This document shows, piece by piece, positions 16,993 through 26,199 of a stretch of DNA of 64,000 nt. The position numbers were made by a program, and so were the translations under genes. Below the pieces are notes generated by a model. The model did not search any database. It saw only the letters and a list, made by a program, of their open reading frames with translations, and was not told the origin of the DNA. This DNA is from OMG group bacterium (lineage in GTDB: Bacteria; Pseudomonadota; Gammaproteobacteria; Pseudomonadales; Azotimanducaceae). Numbering within the stretch: position 1 is the first letter of the stretch; each line of letters starts with the position of its first letter. Location of the stretch: positions 83,536 to 147,535 of the forward strand of contig JAAXGW010000024.1 in assembly GCA_012267385.1 (NCBI GenBank), in the 5' to 3' direction.

Positions 16993-18132
16993 ATGAAATC
17001 AAAGATCTGCGACCTTCTCGGAATTGAGTTTCCGTTGTTGGCTTTTAGTCACTGTCGCGACGTCGTCGCTGAGGTATCAAAAGCCGGGGGCATGGGCGTA
17101 CTGGGTGCTGCTGCATTCGGTCCTGATGAACTCGAAGTTGAACTGAACTGGATCGACGAAAACATCGAAGATAAGCCTTACGGGGTCGACATCATCGCAC
17201 CGACGAACCTGTCTCCTGTCGCAGCTGCAAGCGCACAGGAACAAATCGATTCCGTGCCAGACGAAAATCGTGAATTCGCGCTAAAAGTGTTAAAACAGCA
17301 CGATGTTGATACGGACAACATTTACACCTACACGGAGAGGGACACGCAAAACGCCATCACTGGCTTTCTCACGAATGACCAGGCAGATGCCATAATCGAT
17401 GTCGCTTTTTCTCACCCTATAGGACTAATTGCAAATGCCTTGGGCGTACCACCTCAATATATGATCGACCGTGCAAAAAGAGAGAAAGTACCTACCGCCG
17501 CGCTCATCGGCAGCAAAGAACATGCGATGAAGCAAGTCGAAGCTGGCGTCGACATCTTGGTGGTGTCCGGTTACGAAGCAGGTGGGCATTGTGGCGAAGT
17601 TTCGACCTTAGTGCTGGTACCTGAGATTTGTGCCGCGTTACAAGACAGCAACGTACCGGTTCTTGCTGCGGGTGGAATCGTAACGGGTCGCCAAATGGCT
17701 GCGTGCATGGCCATGGGAGCTGACGGTGCGTGGACTGGTTCAGTCTGGTTAACAACGATCGAGTCCGAAACACCTCAAGCGATCAAGGAAAAATACATCG
17801 AAGCAACGTCCGGACATACTGTTCGATCCAAACAGCGCACTGGTAAATACTCACGTCAATTACGTTCTTCATGGACTGACGCTTGGGACGCCGAAGGCGC
17901 ACCCGAACCACTACAGATGCCAATTCAGTCTCTAGTGAGTGAACCTCCACTCCATCGAATTTCGCAAATGGCAGATAAGGGACATCAAGGAGCTCGCGCA
18001 CTAGCAACTTATTGGGTTGGACAGGGTGTTGGACTGATGAATTCGGTTCAGACGTCTCGTCAAGTGGTCTATGACTTCATGGAAGACTTTTTAGAAGCCT
18101 ACGAACGTCTTAACGAGAGTATTTCCGACTAA
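16993..18132 (+). CDS. Nitronate monooxygenase (2-nitropropane dioxygenase family)
   Basis: FMN-dependent TIM-barrel protein of 379 residues. Family features are the N-terminal LGIEFPLLAF, the FMN/phosphate-binding GYEAGGHCGEVSTLVLVPEI (~195-214, with the catalytic-type His) and the VLAAGGIVTGRQMAACMAMGADGAWTGS region (~225-255). Members oxidise nitronates such as propionate-3-nitronate or act as related enoyl-ACP-type flavoenzymes. It is downstream of the enoyl-CoA hydratase after 140 bp and may be a separate unit. Its presence among acyl-CoA genes is common in proteobacteria but mechanistically unexplained. Confidence 0.82.
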   Translation: MKSKICDLLGIEFPLLAFSHCRDVVAEVSKAGGMGVLGAAAFGPDELEVELNWIDENIEDKPYGVDIIAPTNLSPVAAASAQEQIDSVPDENREFALKVLKQHDVDTDNIYTYTERDTQNAITGFLTNDQADAIIDVAFSHPIGLIANALGVPPQYMIDRAKREKVPTAALIGSKEHAMKQVEAGVDILVVSGYEAGGHCGEVSTLVLVPEICAALQDSNVPVLAAGGIVTGRQMAACMAMGADGAWTGSVWLTTIESETPQAIKEKYIEATSGHTVRSKQRTGKYSRQLRSSWTDAWDAEGAPEPLQMPIQSLVSEPPLHRISQMADKGHQGARALATYWVGQGVGLMNSVQTSRQVVYDFMEDFLEAYERLNESISD

Positions 18133-18192
18133 CAGAAACACTAGAGATAGTGTCAGAGTGGAATTTGTTCTTGAAGGCGAGATCGAGCCGTT

Positions 18193-19304
18193 TCACAATA
18201 TTTCTTGAATTGTCAATCCCCAAAAATTCTCTCCTAGTTTCTTCGCCACTACGCAAGTTGTACCAACTCCGACAAATGGATCGAGTACCGTGTCTCCTTT
18301 GAAGCTGAACAACTGAATTACGCGTCGAGCTAGCTCTTCAGGAAACACAGCCGGGTGGTCAAACGCTTTCATGTTCTTTTCGGGAGCGATAGACCATTTC
18401 CCAACGACCCATTTCTTGAAATCGTCCGCACTGATGTCTGCATCGACGCGGTTACCGGGTTTTGTAGCGTACCTTTACAGAACACTTCAATAAATTCCCA
18501 GGTGTACTTCAAATAGGGATTAGACGGGCTCTTCCAACTTCCCCACGCTGTGTATTTGCAGTTATAGTTGTTCTTTTCCCACAAGATCTCGCCTTTCCAA
18601 ATCAGTTTCGCATCCATGAGCTTCTTCGAGATCATATGATGACTAGGAATATAGTCGGAGTACAAAGGCTGAATATTGATCGCCAAGCGGCCTCCGTATT
18701 TGAGGACACGAACGCATTCATCAAGAATAGCGAACAACTTATCAAAATAGTTTTGCCATTGGTCCGAGTCTTCTTGCGCGTCGTACCCTAATCCGAAGTT
18801 GTAAGGCGGGGATGTGAAAATTAAATCAACACAGTTAGCTGGTAACTGTCCTAAGACTTGTTCGCTGTCGCCGCAATGAATTTGATTGATATAAGGTTCT
18901 GGAAGTAGATTAGCCAGCTCGTCAAACGACGCGCCATTGGTATAGAAATGGCGACCACGGCGAGTTTCCTTTTCTTTTCTCCCTTCAACTTTTCGTTCCG
19001 CGTTGTAGCCTACATAAACACGCTTGTCGCCACTTAGACCATAGCTACTCTGTTCTTTTATCGTAGACAGAAAGCTGCAAAGTATGGTAGCATCATAGCG
19101 ACTGTCCCTGCACAAATCTTCGACAACAGTCTCCACATGACTCATCACCGCTTCTCGTAAATGCAATTCGTATCGATCGTCCGATTTAACAATGGAGAGC
19201 TCACTGTGATTAAAGCGCGAGTTCAACTCTTCAATCAGGACCTCGGTACTAGCTTTACAGACCAGATCTTTGGGTAGAGGAAGTGGGACTACTCTATAGG
19301 ACAT
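18193..19304 (-). pseudogene. Beta-class DNA methyltransferase disrupted by one frameshift
   Basis: A SAM-dependent DNA amino-methyltransferase (N4-cytosine or N6-adenine), read in two frames. From ATG 19304 the first frame carries catalytic motif IV TSPPY (residues 164-168) and runs well conserved to about 18474, then goes off frame and stops at 18369. From about 18465 a second frame continues with EELARRVIQLFSFKGDTVL and the SAM motif DPFVGVGTT (18256-18282) to a TGA at 18193. Loss of one base near 18465-18474 explains it; restored, the protein is about 370 aa. Motif order IV then I marks the beta class. No restriction endonuclease gene adjoins, so it would be an orphan. A sequencing error cannot be excluded. 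Confidence 0.8.
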
Positions 19305-19406
19305 CCACTAACAATCTCAAAGTATTCGCATCCACGAAATGTGTCCGAAGACTGCATGAGGTCTCGGTGACCAAACTACTGAGAGCTCATGCTATTGTCT
19401 AAGTGA

Positions 19407-22400
19407 TCAATTCTTCCGGAATCTGATATCGAAGTAATAATATCTGCCATAATCTCGGTGTGCATCGGAGAAGAATCCAAAGTACCGATCCGCTAATGGT
19501 GCTCTTTCACCAGTAACGTTTTTAATTCCAAAGCGGAAACGAGTGCGATCACCAAGGAAGTCTCGAGTGTAATCAAACGACAGGTTCCAAGTCATGAACT
19601 CCGGAATTACGTATCGCGTACCATCGTCTAACGTCAATGAGTCCTGATAGAACTCTCCGAGTTGGTTACCGAACAATGTTGCTGCATAAGGGAAGTTGCG
19701 CCAGCGTAGTAAAAACGTTGATTCATATTCCTGATTTCCGTCCTGACCAATCAAATCCGCAAATCCTGCGACGGGAATGTCTGCTGGGATCACTCCAGCC
19801 TCTTTCGCGTTAACAAGTTCTAAAGACGGACCACCAGGTTCCTGAGAGAATTCGTCAGTTTGAGATCGAAGATACTTGAACGTAAATGATCCAAAATCTG
19901 TTTCGAAGTCGAGATAGATCCCAAAATCAATTCCCGATAGCGATCGAGTGTCTAGATTTGCATAGTTATCTTCGATCTTGTGAATCAATCCAGCAGGACA
20001 TATTCCTGCCGCATTGTAGATTGCCGCCTCGTCATCTTCAATGTCTCCTAGCCGCTCCACGGCTGGATTTCCTACAAATGTATCGCAATTGTTCAAACCA
20101 TTTTGTAATCGAAGAAGTAAGTCATAAACGGTGTGGTTCTCTTCTCCAAAGAGTCCGATCGTATTTTCTTTTTCAATGGACCAATAGTCTACCGTGAAAG
20201 TTAACCATGGAGACGGTTCAACTACTACACCAAAAGTAACGTTTGCTGACTCCTCGGACACTAGATCTTCGCTCCCACGTGCGACTCGTTGTGTGGAATT
20301 TACACAATCGATTACATCCTGTTCTGGATCTCCACCGTTTAGAGCAGCATAGGTACACGCCCAATCCGTTCTGGTATTCTGTCGAGCCACTACGTCCTCA
20401 TTCACAGTAATTAAATTTGGCGCTCTAAACGCTTGAGACCAAGCACCACGTAACTGTAGCGCGTCTACTGGCCGAAAACCGACTGCTACCCGACCTACAA
20501 ACGTATCGCCAATATCCGAAAAGTTCTCATATCGCAATGCAATCAATGAATCTACTCGCGAAACGAGTGGTACATGAAGTTCTCCGAATAAAGAATACAC
20601 AGTACGATCTCCACTACTATCGGGCGTCGGGCTAGAGTTGACGACGTCAGAAACGAACGGGTACGTGTCGCCCTGATAATCGGTGAACATGATCGTACCA
20701 TCCAATCGGGGATCGCGGTCATCCTCAAACGACTCCGAACGTACTTCCGAGCCTACTAATGCGCTGACTGGTCCGGCAGGCAGATCCATGAAGGATTGGT
20801 TCGAGAACTTTAAATCGATCATAAAGAGAGTCATCATATTGTCCCGGGTCACATCAACCAAAATGCGTTCAATGTTGCTGTTCATACCGCCACTAAATGG
20901 GTTGTATGCGGCTGGTGTTGGGTCAAACAGAGCTTTAGCGGCTTCAGAGTTGGAGACTCTGTTGCGAGTCAAGTCTTCACGTGTTGCAACGGACCATACT
21001 CCGGCAGTTTCCCAGTCCCAATCACCTTGCGTGCCGCGAAAACCCTGCAAAAATCGAAACACATTGCCATCGTTGAGAACGATACGAGGGACTTGCGCGA
21101 ATCTATAGTTATCAATTTCCAATTCCAAACCTTCGCAGGGAACATCAGGAATTAAATCCTCTGGTAATCGATTGGGAGATCCGCAAGGTCCAAAGGGGTT
21201 GTAATAATTTTCAGGACCGACTCGGAGTTTTACCGAGGAAAAAGGAGCGGAAGGATGACGCCACAATTCAGACTGCGAGGAATAGAAAAGTACTTCTGTA
21301 AACGAATCAATCCCATTGTCTAATTGGTGATTCATGAAAAGAAACGTACTAAATCGATTTAGTGCAGAGGAGAGATCACGAAATTCATTCAAGTTGTACC
21401 GGTAAGTTCCGTTGCCGTCGACTGCTCCACAAGTTGTTTCATTCAGCACCCAATCACAATCTTCATGACCGAGGGGAAATGTCTCAAACTCCCCGCTTCG
21501 ATCCGTAATACCGCTCAATCCAAAGCGAGAGACGCTACGTCGGATGTCGTATTGTCCGTACAACGAGTTCGCACTGGTGTTGCGAAATGATGTTGAACCG
21601 GACCATGGAGAGTCGTCCGGAACGAGATATCGCATCTCGGAATTCGCCCACTTCGAATCTTCACTTGCATGAATAGCGTCACGAGTGTAGTAATTAAAGG
21701 TCAAACCTACGTGGGTTTTGCCGTCGTTGAAGTACCGACCCCATTCCCCCGTTAAATCATTGCTAATTCGGCCTACAAGATCGTAGGCATATGCACGCCA
21801 ACGAAAAACCACGCCTTCGTAATCGCTGCGTAACACGGTGTTGACCACACCTGCGACCGCGTCTGCACCATAAACTGCGGCAGCACCATCGCGCAGAATC
21901 TCGACTCGGTCGACACCGAAAACAGGAATCGTATTGGAATTCACCGTGTTCACTGGGACGAAGCTACCCCCTACTTCTTCGGTTTGATAGCTTGCAGCAT
22001 TGACTAATCGTCGCCCGTTGAGCAAGACAAGCGTGTTGCCCGTACCGAGATTGCGTAGGTTGAACGCACCGATGTCTCCACGCGCCGCATTTACCCCACC
22101 ACTAATCGTCTCTTCCTCGTTGAAGAAATTCTGACCTTGTTCGGGTAGTAGATCAAGTAACTCATCGCCCGAGGAAACTCCGAAAGCTTCAACATCTTCG
22201 GCTTCAAAAACCGTTACGGGCAATATACCTCCGATGTCAGCACCTTTGATTTGAGTGCCGGTGACCACAACCTCTTCGATTTCTTCGTCCGTGTTCTCTT
22301 CTTCTTCCTCTTCCTGCCCAAATGTATTACTTACACCAATGATCAATAAAACAGAAAGAATGAGTGTTAAGAATGACTGCTCAAACCATTGAAATTTGTA

Positions 22401-22409
22401 ACTTTTCAT
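19407..22409 (-). CDS. TonB-dependent outer-membrane receptor
   Basis: Energy-coupled outer-membrane importer of 1000 residues. After a signal peptide (cut near TFG/QEE, residue ~31) comes a strikingly acidic stretch (QEEEEEENTDEEIEE), then the TonB-box-like VVVTGT and the plug domain (GNTLVLLNGRRLVN, VDRVEILRDGAAAVYGADAVAGVVN, ~115-195). The beta-barrel follows and ends in the aromatic strand YYYFDIRFRKN with terminal polar residues. The start has a strong Shine-Dalgarno (AAAGGAGAG). The gene lies 110 bp downstream of the carboxypeptidase-lyase fusion on the same strand, with a terminator-like hairpin between, so the receptor probably imports the product of that enzyme. The ligand is unknown. 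Confidence 0.9.
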   Translation of the reverse strand: MKSYKFQWFEQSFLTLILSVLLIIGVSNTFGQEEEEEENTDEEIEEVVVTGTQIKGADIGGILPVTVFEAEDVEAFGVSSGDELLDLLPEQGQNFFNEEETISGGVNAARGDIGAFNLRNLGTGNTLVLLNGRRLVNAASYQTEEVGGSFVPVNTVNSNTIPVFGVDRVEILRDGAAAVYGADAVAGVVNTVLRSDYEGVVFRWRAYAYDLVGRISNDLTGEWGRYFNDGKTHVGLTFNYYTRDAIHASEDSKWANSEMRYLVPDDSPWSGSTSFRNTSANSLYGQYDIRRSVSRFGLSGITDRSGEFETFPLGHEDCDWVLNETTCGAVDGNGTYRYNLNEFRDLSSALNRFSTFLFMNHQLDNGIDSFTEVLFYSSQSELWRHPSAPFSSVKLRVGPENYYNPFGPCGSPNRLPEDLIPDVPCEGLELEIDNYRFAQVPRIVLNDGNVFRFLQGFRGTQGDWDWETAGVWSVATREDLTRNRVSNSEAAKALFDPTPAAYNPFSGGMNSNIERILVDVTRDNMMTLFMIDLKFSNQSFMDLPAGPVSALVGSEVRSESFEDDRDPRLDGTIMFTDYQGDTYPFVSDVVNSSPTPDSSGDRTVYSLFGELHVPLVSRVDSLIALRYENFSDIGDTFVGRVAVGFRPVDALQLRGAWSQAFRAPNLITVNEDVVARQNTRTDWACTYAALNGGDPEQDVIDCVNSTQRVARGSEDLVSEESANVTFGVVVEPSPWLTFTVDYWSIEKENTIGLFGEENHTVYDLLLRLQNGLNNCDTFVGNPAVERLGDIEDDEAAIYNAAGICPAGLIHKIEDNYANLDTRSLSGIDFGIYLDFETDFGSFTFKYLRSQTDEFSQEPGGPSLELVNAKEAGVIPADIPVAGFADLIGQDGNQEYESTFLLRWRNFPYAATLFGNQLGEFYQDSLTLDDGTRYVIPEFMTWNLSFDYTRDFLGDRTRFRFGIKNVTGERAPLADRYFGFFSDAHRDYGRYYYFDIRFRKN

Positions 22410-22431
22410 GAATTTCTCTCCTTTGTAATAA

Positions 22432-22500
22432 CAAAAAAGCCCACACTCAATACTCTTTCAAGTATCAACATGAAGTGCTTTTTTGGGGTGAATAGTGGGC
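22432..22500 (-). terminator. Terminator/attenuator-like structure before the TonB receptor
   Basis: Read on the - strand, GCCCAC (22500-22495) can pair with GTGGGC (22444-22439), which is directly followed by six Ts (22438-22433). The ~50-base interior holds a second small hairpin, ATACT with AGTAT (22450-22465). It sits in the leader of the receptor gene, so it could terminate the upstream fusion transcript or act as an attenuator tuning receptor expression. The long interior makes it weaker than a classic intrinsic terminator. Confidence 0.42.
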
Positions 22501-22519
22501 GTGAATTACAAACTCTCTT

Positions 22520-25240
22520 CTAATTATCCACACACAGTTCGAATACGGCATCTTGCAAAGCGATGTCCGCTATATTGACGGACGCATGAGTTTGTTTTAG
22601 CCAAGTCATAGCTTTGTGCAAGTTCTTGTACTGTTCCTCTAGCATTCGCGCAGTTTCCGACGGTTGCGGGCCACCTACACCAGCTCGATTCAACACCATT
22701 TCTCTTGCGTCTAAGGCGTTCCTGAGAACTGACACGTCAAATTTGTCGATGTCTCCAAATTTGTTCTCGTACAGTTGAATGATAGTATCGTCAGCAAGTT
22801 CTTGAATGGTTTTGCCGGTGCTCCGGCCGAGTTCTACGAGTTCTGCAGTGAACTCAAAAGCATCGCGAAACGATAGATCAGTATGTGTAACAAGAACTTC
22901 TGTTACTTGTGCTGAGGTCGCAAAACTTCGGTCAATTTCCTGAATCGCTCGTTCAGGATCGAGAAAAATCTGGGTGAGCAATTTTTGAAATTTCGTCAAC
23001 ATTACTGTGCCAGTTTCGACCATTTTGCTCACGTTATTAGCCATGCGATAATCGTGCATACCCGCATCAACGTTATGCACATTCAGCGTTACACGATTTG
23101 CCATCGCGATCACATTGTTTGCGGCAGTTCGAAGTCTATCGAGATCTCGGGGATTGCGTTTCTGCGGCATTGATGTACTCTTACTGTCGCTAATGTCGGT
23201 TGGCTGGATCCAAATCCACGGCCAGGGGTTGCGTTGTTGGGAGTGAATGTTCTCGACAAACTGATTCACTACTAACGCAGTGTTCTTCAGTAGCGATGCT
23301 AACTCCACAGCATAGTCGAGACTACTGACAAAATTTGCGTCAAAACTGTTTTCTACGATGTCAGTAAAGCCCAGTAACTTAGCCAATCGATGTCGATCAA
23401 GTCTTACACCGCTAGTGTTTCCTACACCTGCACCGTAGGGACTCTGATTGACCCTACGAAAACCCTCTTGAAACCGTTGGGTAATCCGCTCAAAGGAGTC
23501 TCCGTAGGCTAACAACACATGCGCGTAAGTTGTTGGCTCTGCAGGTACTCCGTGGGTATAGGTCGGCACTACTGTTTCGTGATGTCCCGCGATCATCGTT
23601 AGAAGTCCTTTGCGAGCATCAAGTACTTGTTGCAACAACTCCAACCAATCTTGGCGAGCTAACATCCGGCGAACTGTACCGTGCAAATCTTGTCGCGAGC
23701 GCCCAATATGTAGAGCGGATAATTCGCTACCTGCTAATTCGATAAGCCTTGGTTCCAATACTGCGTAGTTGGATGTTCGCAAATCAGAATCTATAGCGGC
23801 TCTCGCACTATCTTGTAGTATCGTTGTTGCAAATAACTGGACGTTCTCTGACGAGATGATGTTGTCCTTAGCTGACGAAACCAATGTAGCTTTATTCGCT
23901 TCGATCATGAAGCAATAGAAATCGTCGCACGGATCTTGGCGATCATAGACTGTTCTGCAAAGAGGAGTTCCTCGTTCTTGAGTGTCCAATGACCATTCGT
24001 TAACGAAGAATTCAATCATTGCTTGCGAAAAATAGGATAGTCGTTCAGGTAGAGTTTCCCTATCAGTGGTGTCTCCAGTCTCGAAGGTGATCGAAGGCAC
24101 ACCGTATGTTCGATAAAAGTAATTTTTGGAAGTGCCCAAATCCGTTAACTCTCGTTCTGCGGGTTCAAAACCTGCGGGATAGCCGTTTTCATTCTGATCT
24201 ACTGCTTGTACGCTTACTAAGTCCAACCAATCGGAAATGAAATTCTCTGGATCCGTTGGATCACTTTGTTGTTGGATGTAGAGTACATCGCGCTTAGTCG
24301 AGTGAAAGTCTAGCATCAATCGCAATTTGGATGACAAGTCAAGTTCATCTAGGAAGGTTCTCACGGCAGCAGTCTCGGGCTGAGAAAAGTTACCCCAATC
24401 ACGATTGAGATCTAACCCGCCCGCGTTGTGTCGCCAATGACCGTGTACGACTCCATCGGGATTGAGGAAAGGTACTAAGACGAAGTTGTACCGTGCAAAG
24501 AAGCCGCAGATTGGAGACATGCCAGATGAGCATTCCTCAAGACGAGTGTCACTCAAATCATTTAGAAATGCCCGCATCGCCATTGCTCCTGGAATTTCTG
24601 GCGGATGGGCACGTCCTAAGAACAACAAATGTGTATTTGTTTCTGGATTAGTCTCAAACAACTCGATCGGTCGGTAACCGTGGGAATAACCAACGACTTG
24701 GGGTTCACCGATGTTCCACGATGTTTGTAATTCAGCAAACCATCCCTTGTACCAATCGGTCGCTAAATTCTCTTGAGCAGATATGTAGACAGGTTCGTCT
24801 TCTACCAAGACCATAAATTGCGCCGACAATTCGTCGTCTGAAACAGTTACATTAGTAGGATCTATTGCTTCCCAATCGACACCATTCTTGCTCAGCTTTG
24901 GTGTATAGCGATGTTTAAGGTTTTCAAAGTCATCGGGATAGTTCAACACGATGTTGAGTTCAAAGGGACCTGTGTCAGGTTTTGGAACGATTCGAAACCC
25001 ATACCAAGGGCTAGGATTGACAACATTGGAGTCTTCTGGAACGAGAAAAATATCTACATGTGTGGGCGAAGCATCGCAAGATTCGACACTTGCACCCGGA
25101 TAGTCAGTGTAGACTGCGAAATGGGTGGATTCACAATCGTGGGATGCAGACCACACCACCCCAACTAAAAGCAGTGTGCCCACTGACAATATCGAAACAA
25201 GCTTAGATTTCAAAAGAAAATCATGTGATAGAAATAACAA
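22520..25240 (-). CDS. Exported fusion: M14 zinc carboxypeptidase and argininosuccinate-lyase-like domain
   Basis: 906-residue protein with a hydrophobic signal sequence (~13-31). Residues ~170-415 form an M14 carboxypeptidase: zinc ligands His212 and Glu215 (AHPPE), NPDG at 260-263, LNRDW at 278-282, third ligand His313 (DFHS) and catalytic Glu387 (ITFETGD). Residues ~440-890 match argininosuccinate lyase: GRSRQD (513-518), YTHGVPAEPTTYAHVLLAY (561-579, catalytic-type His563), PYGAGVGNTSG and the fumarase/lyase signature KSTSMPQKRN (687-696; Ser688 in the catalytic serine position, Lys687 replacing the usual Gly). The frame is open throughout. Predicted to release a C-terminal residue and to eliminate fumarate-like product from an N-substituted aspartate outside the cytoplasm. 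Upstream partner of the TonB receptor. Confidence 0.8.
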   Translation of the reverse strand: MLFLSHDFLLKSKLVSILSVGTLLLVGVVWSASHDCESTHFAVYTDYPGASVESCDASPTHVDIFLVPEDSNVVNPSPWYGFRIVPKPDTGPFELNIVLNYPDDFENLKHRYTPKLSKNGVDWEAIDPTNVTVSDDELSAQFMVLVEDEPVYISAQENLATDWYKGWFAELQTSWNIGEPQVVGYSHGYRPIELFETNPETNTHLLFLGRAHPPEIPGAMAMRAFLNDLSDTRLEECSSGMSPICGFFARYNFVLVPFLNPDGVVHGHWRHNAGGLDLNRDWGNFSQPETAAVRTFLDELDLSSKLRLMLDFHSTKRDVLYIQQQSDPTDPENFISDWLDLVSVQAVDQNENGYPAGFEPAERELTDLGTSKNYFYRTYGVPSITFETGDTTDRETLPERLSYFSQAMIEFFVNEWSLDTQERGTPLCRTVYDRQDPCDDFYCFMIEANKATLVSSAKDNIISSENVQLFATTILQDSARAAIDSDLRTSNYAVLEPRLIELAGSELSALHIGRSRQDLHGTVRRMLARQDWLELLQQVLDARKGLLTMIAGHHETVVPTYTHGVPAEPTTYAHVLLAYGDSFERITQRFQEGFRRVNQSPYGAGVGNTSGVRLDRHRLAKLLGFTDIVENSFDANFVSSLDYAVELASLLKNTALVVNQFVENIHSQQRNPWPWIWIQPTDISDSKSTSMPQKRNPRDLDRLRTAANNVIAMANRVTLNVHNVDAGMHDYRMANNVSKMVETGTVMLTKFQKLLTQIFLDPERAIQEIDRSFATSAQVTEVLVTHTDLSFRDAFEFTAELVELGRSTGKTIQELADDTIIQLYENKFGDIDKFDVSVLRNALDAREMVLNRAGVGGPQPSETARMLEEQYKNLHKAMTWLKQTHASVNIADIALQDAVFELCVDN

Positions 25241-25377
25241 CTGAAATGTATAGGAGTGAGTCAGTCACAACCAAGCGAGAAATTTTAAGGGGAAATCTTA
25301 TTCGTTAAGAATTACTCGCGAAAACGCTATGCAAAATTCTCCGTCCTTGTAAATATTAATGCGTTCAAGAGAGTGGT

Positions 25378-26178
25378 ATGTCTGATTGGTTTTCAATAGA
25401 AAATAAGGTAACGCTGGTAACAGGTGGCTCCCGTGGTATCGGTGAGATGATCGCTGCTGGATTCTTACAGCACGGAGCAAAAGTTTACATCTCATCACGC
25501 AAAGCAGACGTCTGTGATGCAACCGCTATAAGACTTCAAAAAGAGTATGGAGGCCAGTGTATTTCTATTCCAGGAGACCTTAGCAAGCTAGAAGGCATCG
25601 CCGATGTCGTAGCACGGTATCAAGAGTACGAAAACAAACTCGACATACTGATCAACAATGCCGGCGCGTCTTGGGGAGCGCCAATTATGGAATTCCCAGA
25701 AGTCGGTTGGGACAAGGTCATGGACACCAACGTAAAAGGTCTATTTTTCTTGACGCAGAAGTGCTTACCGTTGCTCCGCGAATCTGCAACCTACGACGAT
25801 CCTGCGAGAGTCGTGAATATTGGATCGGTAGACGGTATCCGTACACCAAAATTTGAGAATTTCTCCTATGCTGCATCGAAAGCTGCAGTCCATCATTTGA
25901 CCCGTCAATTAGCTGCTCGACTCGTAAGCGAAAATATCAATGTCAATGCAATCGCCCCCGGACCCTTTCCCACTTGGATGCTCAGTGGTGGTGTTGGTTT
26001 TGGTGGCAAGGTCGACGGTGTCGATTGGTCCATCGTAGGAAAGAAAAATCCCCGCGGTCGAGTGGGGACCATGGAAGACATCTGTGGTCTTGCTATCTAT
26101 TTGAGCTCTCGAGCTGGAGCTTACACGGTCGGAGAAACCATTACCTGCGACGGTGGTTCAGTCGCTTGTAGTAATTGA
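25378..26178 (+). CDS. SDR-family oxidoreductase
   Basis: Short-chain dehydrogenase/reductase of 266 residues. The cofactor motif GGSRGIGE is at ~17-24, the NNAG motif at ~91-94, the catalytic Ser in NIGSVDG (~145) and the YxxxK pair in YAASK (~161-165); the C-terminal end ETITCDGGSVA is typical of classical SDRs. The first binding-loop residues (RKADVCD) suggest NADP. Related enzymes reduce 3-oxoacyl thioesters or dehydrogenate alcohols; nothing nearby fixes the substrate. It is divergent from the fusion gene (138-bp gap) and converges with the aldolase gene. Confidence 0.85.
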   Translation: MSDWFSIENKVTLVTGGSRGIGEMIAAGFLQHGAKVYISSRKADVCDATAIRLQKEYGGQCISIPGDLSKLEGIADVVARYQEYENKLDILINNAGASWGAPIMEFPEVGWDKVMDTNVKGLFFLTQKCLPLLRESATYDDPARVVNIGSVDGIRTPKFENFSYAASKAAVHHLTRQLAARLVSENINVNAIAPGPFPTWMLSGGVGFGGKVDGVDWSIVGKKNPRGRVGTMEDICGLAIYLSSRAGAYTVGETITCDGGSVACSN

Positions 26179-26199
26179 CGGCTTAAGACTTCAGTCCGT

